Below, piece by piece: positions 1 through 6,470 of a stretch of 7,973 bases of DNA. The stretch is from positions 1-7,973 of the forward strand of contig CANRHG010000083.1 in the NCBI GenBank assembly GCA_947630385.1, given 5' to 3'. The translations under genes were made by a program, and so were the position numbers. Origin of the DNA: an uncultured Eubacteriaceae bacterium. Its GTDB lineage: Bacteria; Bacillota; Clostridia; Eubacteriales; Eubacteriaceae. The notes beneath the pieces are model-generated. The model searched no databases. It worked only from the letters and a program-made list of their open reading frames with translations, and was not told where the DNA came from. Within the stretch, counting starts at the first letter, position 1, and every line of letters starts with the position of its first letter.

Positions 1-331
1 CTTTGATCTTAAGAGAGGTAGGCGCGAGCATGATATTTTCTAAGACCGTCATATGGGGAAACAGGTTAAACTGTTGAAAGACCATCCCGATGTTTTGGCG
101 GTACTTGTCGATATCTCCGTCTTTTGCCGTGATCTCGTTGTCATCCACGACGATCTTCCCGCTCGTGGCTTCTTCGAGCTTGTTCAGACAGCGCAACATC
201 GTACTTTTGCCGGATCCCGACGGGCCGATGACACAGACGACTTCGCCCTCATCGACTTTCAGATTAATATCCTTTAAAACTTCGAGATCGTCAAACTTTT
301 TCTCAAGATTATCGACCTCAATTTTTGCCAA
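1..331 (-). CDS. Polar amino-acid ABC transporter ATP-binding protein (GlnQ/HisP type), 3' end beyond window
   Basis: ATPase subunit that would power import by the permease and receptor encoded just upstream, at the inner face of the membrane. The 110 visible codons give a typical N-terminus: Walker A GPSGSGKST at residues 36-44 and the Q-loop stretch GMVFQQFNLFPHMTV with Q86. The family is usually about 240 residues, so signature motif, Walker B and H-loop lie outside the window. I place the start at a TTG codon (329-331): an in-frame TAA lies two codons upstream, at 335-337, which excludes any earlier start, and AGGAG (complement of about 341-345) sits 8 bases before it. The gene overlaps the 3' end of the permease gene by 14 bp, suggesting translational coupling. 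Family assignment is secure; substrate (glutamine, arginine, cystine or other) cannot be told from the ATPase. Confidence 0.93.
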   Translation of the reverse strand, partial: MAKIEVDNLEKKFDDLEVLKDINLKVDEGEVVCVIGPSGSGKSTMLRCLNKLEEATSGKIVVDDNEITAKDGDIDKYRQNIGMVFQQFNLFPHMTVLENIMLAPTSLKIK

Positions 332-977
332 TTTTTAGTCTCCTTTCGATATACTGAGAGAATTTCGTAAGGATCATAATCGGTATCAAATACATGATGG
401 CGATGATGATCCACATTTTAAAGGACTCAAAATTGTTCGCAATAATCAGCCGGCCCGTCTGCGTGAGTTCGGCCAAACCGATAACGGATAAAATCGAACT
501 ATCCTTTAAGGTGATAATGCACTGGTTTACGATCGACGGAAGCATGAGCCTTAAAGCCTGCGGCAGAATGACTTTTTGCATCGTTAAAAGTTTGGTCATT
601 CCCAGGCTTCGCGCGGCCTCCATCTGCCCTTTGGGGACCGACTGAATCCCACCGCGGACGAGTTCTGCCGTATACGCCCCGGCGTTGAGCGACAAAGTGA
701 TGATACCGGCCGATTCTGCGGTCAAACGTATGCCCGTGGCGTTTGGGATCCCAAAATAGATGAAGAAAGCCTGAACGATGATCGGCGTTCCTCTTATGAT
801 ATCAACGTAAACCTTCGCGATACCCCGTACTAAGGCATGGTCCGAAATCAACATTAATCCAAAAATAAGCCCTAATACCGCTGCTATCGCCAGTGATATT
901 AGGGTCGTACTTAACGTGATCCACAAGCCATCCATTAGTCGGGAAAAATTATCAATAAAAAGTGTAATTATACTCAT
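318..977 (-). CDS. Polar amino-acid ABC transporter permease (HisM/GlnP family)
   Basis: Membrane subunit of an amino-acid importer, 219 residues, the normal size for the His/Glu/Gln/Arg permease family. About five hydrophobic segments are visible (roughly 20-43, 54-77, 88-104, 146-168, 186-208). The conserved RGTPIIVQ stretch lies at 62-69, and the cytoplasmic EAA loop that docks on the ATPase at about 107-143, with E120-A121-A122 and a downstream LPQALR. Only one permease gene is present, so it would act as a homodimer. It lies 18 bp after the receptor gene and its stop TGA overlaps the start of the ATPase gene, so the three genes form a compact operon in the order receptor, permease, ATPase. 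The Shine-Dalgarno is modest (GGAG about 11 bases before the ATG, or the closer GGGA). Confidence 0.95.
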   Translation of the reverse strand: MSIITLFIDNFSRLMDGLWITLSTTLISLAIAAVLGLIFGLMLISDHALVRGIAKVYVDIIRGTPIIVQAFFIYFGIPNATGIRLTAESAGIITLSLNAGAYTAELVRGGIQSVPKGQMEAARSLGMTKLLTMQKVILPQALRLMLPSIVNQCIITLKDSSILSVIGLAELTQTGRLIIANNFESFKMWIIIAIMYLIPIMILTKFSQYIERRLKIGKN

Positions 978-995
978 TATTCCCGACTCTCCGGA

Positions 996-1775
996 CTAAC
1001 TCGTTATGTATTTGTCCAATATTTCTTGATACGTTCCGTCTGAACGGACGTGTTCAAGCCCCGCGTTGAATTTTTCCAATAATTCGTGGGTCTTTTCGTT
1101 GTCTTTTTGAACCGCAAAACCGTACTGGCTTCCGGCCTGAAGACCGCCGACCATCTTAAAAGGCTGGCCCTGGTTGATGGCGTAACCGATGACGGGATAG
1201 TCTTCAAAACAGGCTACTGAATTTCCGGCTTTTACGTCTTCGTACATGTTCGCCGATTCGGTGAAGGTCGAAAGGGTAAAGCCATAAGTATCCTTGATGC
1301 TATCGGCAAAAGAATAGCCTTCGGTCCCGCTCTTGACCGCTACGGAGTGGTCACGGAGCTGATCGTAGGTTCCGATATCCGAATTGTCCATTACGGCACA
1401 AACCACACCGGAGTCAAAATACGGTTCCGAGAAATCAAATTTTTCTTTTCTTTCTTCGGTGATCGACATTCCGGCGATAACTCCGTCCACCTGTCCGGCT
1501 TCAAGGGCGGTCACGGCCGCGTCAAACCCCAGAGCCTGAAGTTCGTAGTCGAATCCCTGATCCTTGGCGATCGCATCGAGCAGGTCGATGTCGATCCCAA
1601 CGCGTTCGCCTTCATCGTTTTCAAATTCGAATGGAGCAAACGTAGTGTCCGTCGCTATCGTGTAGGTTGTGTCCGACGACGTGTCGCTGGAAGTCGAACC
1701 ACCACACGCAGTGATCGCTACGGCCATGAGAACGATGGCAGCTACGATCGAGAAGATTGTTAGAAATCGTTTCAC
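996..1775 (-). CDS. Amino-acid ABC transporter solute-binding lipoprotein (SBP_bac_3 family)
   Basis: Extracellular receptor that captures an amino acid and delivers it to the permease. Residues 1-23 form a lipoprotein signal peptide (KR, hydrophobic core, lipobox ITAC) with C24 as the predicted lipid-anchored residue, followed by a Ser/Thr/Asp-rich linker to about 37. The mature domain shows family-3 features: TFAPFEF at 45-51, the family signature GIDIDL at 60-65, MSITEER at 103-109 whose Arg normally binds the ligand carboxylate, SGTEG at 149-153, and D192 in the position that usually contacts the amino group. It starts with GTG (complement of 1773-1775), chosen because AGGAG lies six bases upstream. 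It begins 31 bp after the 572-residue membrane-protein gene. Family is certain; the ligand is open, though GlnH/ArtJ-type polar amino-acid binding is likely. Confidence 0.95.
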   Translation of the reverse strand: MKRFLTIFSIVAAIVLMAVAITACGGSTSSDTSSDTTYTIATDTTFAPFEFENDEGERVGIDIDLLDAIAKDQGFDYELQALGFDAAVTALEAGQVDGVIAGMSITEERKEKFDFSEPYFDSGVVCAVMDNSDIGTYDQLRDHSVAVKSGTEGYSFADSIKDTYGFTLSTFTESANMYEDVKAGNSVACFEDYPVIGYAINQGQPFKMVGGLQAGSQYGFAVQKDNEKTHELLEKFNAGLEHVRSDGTYQEILDKYITS

Positions 1776-1806
1776 AAAATACTCCTTCTATAAAATTTAA
1801 AATAAA

Positions 1807-3525
1807 TTAATTATTTTCCTGATTGCGGAGGAATTCTTTAAGAAGCTCTAAATCCTCTTTATCGATGATGATATCCATTCCCTTGTCTTTTAGGCGGACT
1901 TCGGTTTCATCGACGATGATCCCATGACCCTGGATAGCTTCTTGCTCTCTTTGCCGTTTTAAGGCTTTTTGAAGCGCTTCTTCCTTGGTCTTGTTTAGTT
2001 TTCTTTCACGCTCTTCGGCCCTGATGTTCTTTTGTTTTGCCCGTTCAAACTTCTGCTGTTGTTCTTCTTTGATCCGGTTTTCTTCCTCGACCCTGCGTTT
2101 TTCGGCCTGGCGCTGTTTTTCGACCGCTTCGCGTTCGTTAATGTTTTCTTCAGCTACGTCTACCGAATAGGACTGGTTGCTGATCTTATTGGTATTTAAA
2201 ATCAGATCGTGTAAGACGTCGTCGCTGACAAAACGTTTGTCGATGACCATCTTCAGTTTATTGCGGATCATCCGGTCGTTCTTGCTGATCGATCCGGCCT
2301 GCTCAAGATCTTCGATCATAGCGATCCGGTCGGGACTTCCCTCTTCTAAAGAACCGTTATACGTTTGAATGAGCGCGTTTAGTTGTTTGTTTAAAACGTC
2401 GAACTCGTTGCGGATATCCTGTTTGCGGACCTCAAGATCCTCTTTACTGATATCCATCGGAATAATTCCCAGATCGTCTGAAAGTTTCGGAAGGCTCTTG
2501 ATGATGCTGTTAAAGTCTTCCTTTGTGATCATCATCGCGGGCTTTGCCTCTACGACGAAATTCGGGACCGCGATCTTTCCGGAAGGCCGTTCGATTATTT
2601 CTTCTTCGGGCTCGACGGTGACGGTTTCTTCGACCGGGACTTCTTCGGTCTCGGTGGCTTGCGAAACTTCCTCTGTCGCTACTTCCTCAGGCTCTGGGGT
2701 CTCGGCCGTTTCTTCGACGGTCACTTCTTCGTGAGCCGGCTTTGTCATTAGCGTCGGCTCGATGATCTGTTCTTTAATTTCCGCTTCCTGGGCTACCGGA
2801 GTTTCGGCCGGTTCTAGCTCTTCGGTCGCCGGTGTCTCAACGACCGTTTCGGTCTCTAGGACCGCTTCTGCTTCCTGCTTTTCAACCGTCTCGGTCTGCG
2901 GTTCGACCTGCCCGATCTGGGCGGTCACTTCTTCGACGGGAATTTCCTGGGTGATCTCTTCAAAACTTAAAACCGGCTCGACTTTTGGTTCTTCCTCTAG
3001 TTTCACGCTTCCAAAGTTAAAGACTTCTTCCTCGTCCTTGGGCGTGGAAACTTCGAGTCCGTCTTCAAAGAAATCCATCGGCTCGTCGTCCGAGGCGGGC
3101 GCGCTCACCGAAGAGGTCGCGCCGCTTTCGTGGACCCAACTTTCCTGGGTCCGGTTGCGCCTTCTCGCGTACGCTTTCCAAATGAGTACGGCAATTAAAA
3201 CCATGACGATGTCTACGACCGTCATGAGTAAAAGCAGCCGTAGGGAAAGCCCGAAAGCCAAAAGCTGGTTCATCAAAAAGATCACGCCGTCGGCAATGAT
3301 GATAAAAATAAGGCTCACGAAGACGCTTTTACCGATGCCGGTGACGTCGGCGATCCCCAGGATCAAAACCTTAATCCCTAGAAAAAAAGTGCAGACGATC
3401 CAAACGTTGTTGTTTACAGGACTTACAAATGAGTTAAAAGCAAATAGAACGCCGTAGGTAGATAAAATTAGGGCAATGTCACTAAAGAGCATCAAACTAC
3501 CTAAACGTTCGCTGTTATTATCCAT
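1807..3525 (-). CDS. Four-helix membrane protein with acidic low-complexity tract and coiled-coil C-terminus, function unknown
   Basis: I do not recognise this 572-residue protein as a named family. Four hydrophobic helices span about 11-33, 42-60, 67-89 and 95-118, and RRRNR at 121-125 after the fourth suggests that the rest is cytoplasmic. Residues 141-310 are extremely acidic (I count 55 Asp/Glu against 6 Lys/Arg), built from irregular VEET/EEV/TPE units. Residues 315-460 look like a folded, mixed helical domain. Residues 462-530 form a charged heptad-rich coiled coil (many E, K, R and Q), and the protein ends with a short hydrophobic-acidic segment (GIIVDE to NQENN). The 4-helix N-terminus recalls membrane modules of polysaccharide enzymes such as CapD/WbpM, but no Rossmann domain follows. 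ATG start with GAGAGGGA upstream. Divergent from the LCP gene; 31 bp ahead of the ABC importer. A scaffold or envelope-organising role is only a guess. Confidence 0.88.
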   Translation of the reverse strand: MDNNSERLGSLMLFSDIALILSTYGVLFAFNSFVSPVNNNVWIVCTFFLGIKVLILGIADVTGIGKSVFVSLIFIIIADGVIFLMNQLLAFGLSLRLLLLMTVVDIVMVLIAVLIWKAYARRRNRTQESWVHESGATSSVSAPASDDEPMDFFEDGLEVSTPKDEEEVFNFGSVKLEEEPKVEPVLSFEEITQEIPVEEVTAQIGQVEPQTETVEKQEAEAVLETETVVETPATEELEPAETPVAQEAEIKEQIIEPTLMTKPAHEEVTVEETAETPEPEEVATEEVSQATETEEVPVEETVTVEPEEEIIERPSGKIAVPNFVVEAKPAMMITKEDFNSIIKSLPKLSDDLGIIPMDISKEDLEVRKQDIRNEFDVLNKQLNALIQTYNGSLEEGSPDRIAMIEDLEQAGSISKNDRMIRNKLKMVIDKRFVSDDVLHDLILNTNKISNQSYSVDVAEENINEREAVEKQRQAEKRRVEEENRIKEEQQQKFERAKQKNIRAEERERKLNKTKEEALQKALKRQREQEAIQGHGIIVDETEVRLKDKGMDIIIDKEDLELLKEFLRNQENN

Positions 3526-3569
3526 GAAAAAGATTCCCTCTCGTAGAATTTTCGAATTCAGTTTTTTTA

Positions 3570-3578
3570 ATTATACCA
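3570..3578 (-). promoter_or_regulatory. Extended -10 promoter for the 572-residue membrane-protein gene
   Basis: The minus strand reads TGGTATAAT (complement of 3578-3570), a perfect extended -10. No good -35 hexamer is seen 16-18 bp upstream, which fits the TGn class. Transcription would start near 3563, giving a leader of about 38 bases with the GAGAGGGA ribosome-binding site before the ATG at 3525. Confidence 0.6.
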
Positions 3579-3652
3579 AAAAGACATTTTAAAAATTATC
3601 GCATATTACAGTTGGATGTTTACAAAATGGAAAAATCTCAGAATATTTTGTG

Positions 3653-3661
3653 TGGTATAAT
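3653..3661 (+). promoter_or_regulatory. Extended -10 promoter for the LCP gene
   Basis: The plus strand reads TGGTATAAT, identical to the divergent promoter at 3570-3578. No convincing -35 at normal spacing; a TTTACA at 3619-3624 is too far upstream. The predicted start near 3668 gives a leader of about 67 bases that begins almost directly with the GC-rich hairpin at 3679-3709. Confidence 0.6.
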
Positions 3662-3678
3662 CTGATAATTGTGAACGA

Positions 3679-3709
3679 CCCCTCCTTATCTGCGAGGTCA
3701 AGGAAGGGG
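3679..3709 (+). promoter_or_regulatory. Leader hairpin upstream of the LCP gene
   Basis: CCCCTCCTT (3679-3687) pairs with AAGGAAGGGG (3700-3709) with one bulge, around a 12-base loop. A competing fold can form between GACCCCTC (3677-3684) and GAGGTC (3694-3699). The strong stem holds the only purine-rich, Shine-Dalgarno-like stretch of the leader. It is followed by CCTTTCG rather than a clean T run, so it is a poor terminator. Leader regulation or 5'-end protection are both possible. Confidence 0.45.
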
Positions 3710-3734
3710 CCTTTCGTACCGTTTTGGTAAAATC

Positions 3735-5006
3735 ATGGAAAAACAAAGAAGACCCTCGAGACCCGTCATAGGAAACCGGCGCGTATCTAAACAGCAGCGA
3801 CTTAAGGAAGCCGGCTACGATCAGGTTCCGAGAAGAGAATACGTAAATAAGAATCCATACGAACGGCGAAGGGAAAAAAGCGCGAAGCGCGCCCGTAAAA
3901 ATTCAAACGCCAATCCAAACGTCCGTAAGGTAAAACAAAGCGTGGACCGCGCGGTTTCATCACAGAACGTGGCCACCATAAAAAAACGGTCGAAACCGTT
4001 TGTGCGCTTGCTCTGGTTTTTGGTCATCGTTCTGATCTTGCTGTTTGCCGCGACGTTTGTTTACGCCAGAGTCTTGCCGCTAAATCCGGACCTATCTGGA
4101 AACTACGAACTTTACAATATTTCGAGTAACGCCGCCGCCGTAGCCTCGTCCCACCAAATAGCCAACGTCGCCGTTTTTGGCGTTGACGGTCGCGAAGACG
4201 TTGAAGGGGACCGTTCGGACGCGATCATGATCGGTTCCGCCGATTTCGAGCACAACAGTCTAAAAGTTACGTCGCTTATGCGCGATACTTATGTGGACTT
4301 AGCGGGGCTTGATTATTTTGATAAGTTAAACGCTGCCTATTCCCAGGGCGGGCCTATGGAAGCGTTAAAGACGATCAACGAAAATTTTGATACGGCCATT
4401 ACCGATTACGTCGTCGTCGACTTTACGGCTCTGGTTGCCGTGGTCAATTCGGTGGGCGGTGTCGACATTACGATCACGGATGAAGACGAACTGTACTGGC
4501 TCAACCAGTACCTGATGGATGTGAACGATAAGGTCGGGACCCAGGATCCGGACGTTCCCGGTACCGGTCCGCAACACCTGACGGGATCCCAGGCTCTGTC
4601 GTACGCCCGTATCCGTTATACGGGTAACGGCGATTACGACCGGACCCAGCGCCAGCGTAACATCTTAGAGCAGGTCGTCGCCAAAGCCTCTCAGATGAAC
4701 CCCATCGAGCAGGTAAAACTCGTTCAGTCGGTTCTTCCCTACGTCGAGACTTCACTGAGGACCTCGGAACTGTTCCGCTACGGGCTTAATTTTCTTATAA
4801 TGCGGGATAAAACGATCGCGCAGTTTCGCCTGCCGGCCGACGGTCTGTTTGTAGACGGGTATTTAGACGACGTTTCTTACATCTTCCCGATGACTTTAGT
4901 CGATAACATCAAAGCCTGGTACAATTTCGTCTACCAGATCGACTATACACCTTCGGCTAGGGCTCAGGAAATCAGTGAGGAAATCGAGTACACCTGGTAC
5001 GAATAA
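3735..5006 (+). CDS. LytR-CpsA-Psr (LCP) family cell-wall glycopolymer ligase
   Basis: LCP proteins transfer lipid-linked glycopolymers (teichoic acid, capsule or related) onto peptidoglycan outside the membrane. This 423-residue protein has a long cytoplasmic N-terminus (1-88) with 28 Lys/Arg against 7 Asp/Glu, one membrane helix at about 89-111, and the LCP domain from about 143 to 315. Conserved active-site features are present: GVDGRE (149-154), DRSDAIMI (159-166), the RD pair at 183-184, KLNAAYSQGG (197-206), VGGVDI (240-245), and the GSQALSYARIR to DYDRTQRQR segment with R292, R294, D302, R303, R306 and R308. After the domain comes a roughly 100-residue tail without a recognised LytR_C domain. 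The start ATG has no good Shine-Dalgarno within 15 bases, yet no in-frame alternative lies nearby. The polymer attached is unknown. Single-gene unit ending at a shared terminator. Confidence 0.94.
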   Translation: MEKQRRPSRPVIGNRRVSKQQRLKEAGYDQVPRREYVNKNPYERRREKSAKRARKNSNANPNVRKVKQSVDRAVSSQNVATIKKRSKPFVRLLWFLVIVLILLFAATFVYARVLPLNPDLSGNYELYNISSNAAAVASSHQIANVAVFGVDGREDVEGDRSDAIMIGSADFEHNSLKVTSLMRDTYVDLAGLDYFDKLNAAYSQGGPMEALKTINENFDTAITDYVVVDFTALVAVVNSVGGVDITITDEDELYWLNQYLMDVNDKVGTQDPDVPGTGPQHLTGSQALSYARIRYTGNGDYDRTQRQRNILEQVVAKASQMNPIEQVKLVQSVLPYVETSLRTSELFRYGLNFLIMRDKTIAQFRLPADGLFVDGYLDDVSYIFPMTLVDNIKAWYNFVYQIDYTPSARAQEISEEIEYTWYE

Positions 5007-5016
5007 AATATAAAAC

Positions 5017-5064
5017 AAAAAGCTCTTTCGAAAGAACCATGTTCTTTTCCGAAAGAGCTTTTTT
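5017..5064. terminator. Bidirectional intrinsic terminator between the LCP and glutamate dehydrogenase genes
   Basis: A long inverted repeat: left arm 5017-5037 (AAAAAGCTCTTTCG then AAAGAAC less one A), three-base loop CAT, right arm 5041-5064 with a two-base bulge. It is flanked by A-rich DNA on the left and T-rich DNA on the right, so each strand gives a stem followed by a T run. It starts 10 bp after the LCP stop and ends 10 bp before the dehydrogenase stop, serving both convergent genes. Confidence 0.9.
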
Positions 5065-5073
5065 GCTTTTTAT

Positions 5074-6330
5074 TTAATACCAGCCTTTTAGTTTCATCGC
5101 TTTACTGATGCGGTTGATCCCGTAATTAAACGCGGCCGTTCTCATATTTTTACTGTGCTGCTTTTCCATCAAATCGTAGATGTTGTTAAAAGCCGTGACC
5201 AGTAGATTTTCTTCGCGTTCGAAGACTTCTTCTTCCGTCCAGGGATAACCTTCGAGGTTTTGGGCCCATTCAAAGTAAGAGACCGTAACTCCGCCTGAAT
5301 TGGCCAAAACGTCCGGAATGATCAAAACGCCTTTTTCAGTTAAGATATCGTCGGCTTCCGTGGTGAGCGGGCCGTTGGCGCCTTCTCCGATAACTTTGGT
5401 TTCAATATTTCCGGCGTTTTCCTTTGTGATGGCGCCGCCAAGACCACATGGTAGTAAGATATCACAGGGAATATCGAAGATCTTGTCTTTATCCAGGTAT
5501 TCGGCTCCCGGGAAATCTAAAAGATCGTTGCCGTTTTCTTCGTAGTAAGTCATGAGCGCGTCGATGTCGATACCGTCTTTGTTGTAGAGTCCGTTACGGC
5601 TGTTAGCGATGGCGATGACTTTGCAACCCTGGTCGTTTAGCCACTTGCAGGCGTAAGATCCGACGTTTCCAAAGCCCTGGCAGACAACGGTCGCGCCTTT
5701 GAGGTCGATTCCTTTTCTCTTGCAGGCTTCACGTACGGTAAACCCTACACCGTAACCCGTCGCTTCCGTCCTACCCAACGAACCGCCGAGTTCGATCGGT
5801 TTTCCGGTCAGAACCCCGATGTCCTGCTTTTGCGTGATCGCTTCGTATTCGTCGAGCATCCAACTCATGATCTGGCCGTTCGTGTTAACGTCAGGAGCCG
5901 GAACGTCCCACTTTTCTCCTATATACGGATGGATCGCGCGGATAAAAGCCCGAGACAGACGTTCTAATTCGCCTTCGGAAAGTTCCTTTGCGTTGACCGT
6001 GATCCCGCCTTTACCGCCGCCGTACGGAATTCCGGACAGGGCGCATTTTATGGTCATCCAACCGGATAAAGCTTTGACTTCACCGGCGTCTACGCCTTCG
6101 TGGAAACGCAGACCACCCTTGGTCGGTCCTAGGGCACTACAATGTTGTGAGCGGAACCCATGAAAAACTTTTTTGGTCCCGTCATCCATCAATACCGGAA
6201 AATTCACTTCAAAAAAGCGGTTTGGGTTAGCCAGAAGGTTGTAAACGGCTTCTTTGTCTTCTTTTAAATCACTTTCATCAATAGCGTTTCGAAGCTGCGT
6301 TTGAAACATTTCGAATTCTTGCTGTGACAT
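5074..6330 (-). CDS. gdhA: Glutamate dehydrogenase, hexameric short type
   Basis: Catalyses reversible oxidative deamination of L-glutamate to 2-oxoglutarate and ammonia in the cytoplasm. At 418 residues it matches the RocG/GudB-like length class rather than the roughly 450-residue GdhA class. Dimerisation-domain and catalytic residues are all visible: K71 in GPTKGG, K95 in MTIKCAL, catalytic K107 in the IPYGGGKGG signature (101-109), D147 in PAPDVNT, and S351 in GGVTVSYFEW. The nucleotide fold has GFGNVG (219-224). The residue after strand two is N243 (AIANSRNG), without the acid often seen in NAD-specific enzymes, so cofactor preference is open. ATG start has GGAGGAG immediately upstream. 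It is monocistronic, ending at the shared terminator. A catabolic, NAD-linked role is common for this type in anaerobes but is inference here. Confidence 0.96.
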   Translation of the reverse strand: MSQQEFEMFQTQLRNAIDESDLKEDKEAVYNLLANPNRFFEVNFPVLMDDGTKKVFHGFRSQHCSALGPTKGGLRFHEGVDAGEVKALSGWMTIKCALSGIPYGGGKGGITVNAKELSEGELERLSRAFIRAIHPYIGEKWDVPAPDVNTNGQIMSWMLDEYEAITQKQDIGVLTGKPIELGGSLGRTEATGYGVGFTVREACKRKGIDLKGATVVCQGFGNVGSYACKWLNDQGCKVIAIANSRNGLYNKDGIDIDALMTYYEENGNDLLDFPGAEYLDKDKIFDIPCDILLPCGLGGAITKENAGNIETKVIGEGANGPLTTEADDILTEKGVLIIPDVLANSGGVTVSYFEWAQNLEGYPWTEEEVFEREENLLVTAFNNIYDLMEKQHSKNMRTAAFNYGINRISKAMKLKGWY

Positions 6331-6355
6331 CTACTCCTCCAATTTTGCTAATAAT

Positions 6356-6382
6356 AAAGACCGGCTTTTTCTGCCGGCCTTT
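6356..6382. terminator. GC-rich hairpin between the IstA fragment and glutamate dehydrogenase
   Basis: AAAGaCCGGC (6356-6365) pairs with GCCGGcCTTT (6373-6382), one A-C mismatch, loop of seven. On the minus strand it is followed by TTATTATT and could end transcripts of the upstream IstA-like gene; on the plus strand it is followed by TTATTATA. Because it lies only 25 bp before the dehydrogenase ATG and right after a TATAAT, it may instead be the 5' end of that mRNA. Confidence 0.6.
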
Positions 6383-6384
6383 TT

Positions 6385-6390
6385 ATTATA
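6385..6390 (-). promoter_or_regulatory. Candidate -10 box for glutamate dehydrogenase
   Basis: The minus strand carries a perfect TATAAT (complement of 6390-6385). The best -35-like hexamer, TAGACT (complement of 6416-6411), is 20 bp away, longer than ideal, and ACTTTA at 17 bp is poor. Predicted start near 6378 would coincide with the base of the GC-rich hairpin. This is the only clear promoter candidate before the dehydrogenase. Confidence 0.4.
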
Positions 6391-6470
6391 CATTATTACT
6401 GTCGTTTTAAAGTCTAAAACTTGTTTTAATGACCTAAATTCTGCTTTCTTCCAAAAATATACAGCTACTT

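Noticed and set aside
1347..1763. Plus-strand open frame of 138 codons
   Set aside because: Lies entirely opposite the solute-binding protein gene, which has clear family motifs, signal peptide and ribosome site.
2369..2734. Plus-strand open frame of 121 codons
   Set aside because: Same antisense low-complexity effect within the coding region of the 572-residue protein.
2762..3457. Long plus-strand open frame (231 codons, Ser/Thr-rich) opposite the membrane-protein gene
   Set aside because: It is the antisense of Glu/Val/Thr-rich codons, which naturally give Ser/Ser/Thr-rich open frames; no ribosome site and no recognisable domain.
3679..3709. Leader hairpin considered as a terminator
   Set aside because: No gene transcribes into it from the left on the plus strand, and the bases after the stem are CCTTTCG, not a T run.
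5819..6163. Plus-strand open frame of 114 codons
   Set aside because: Opposite the catalytic core of glutamate dehydrogenase; low-quality composition and no initiation signals.
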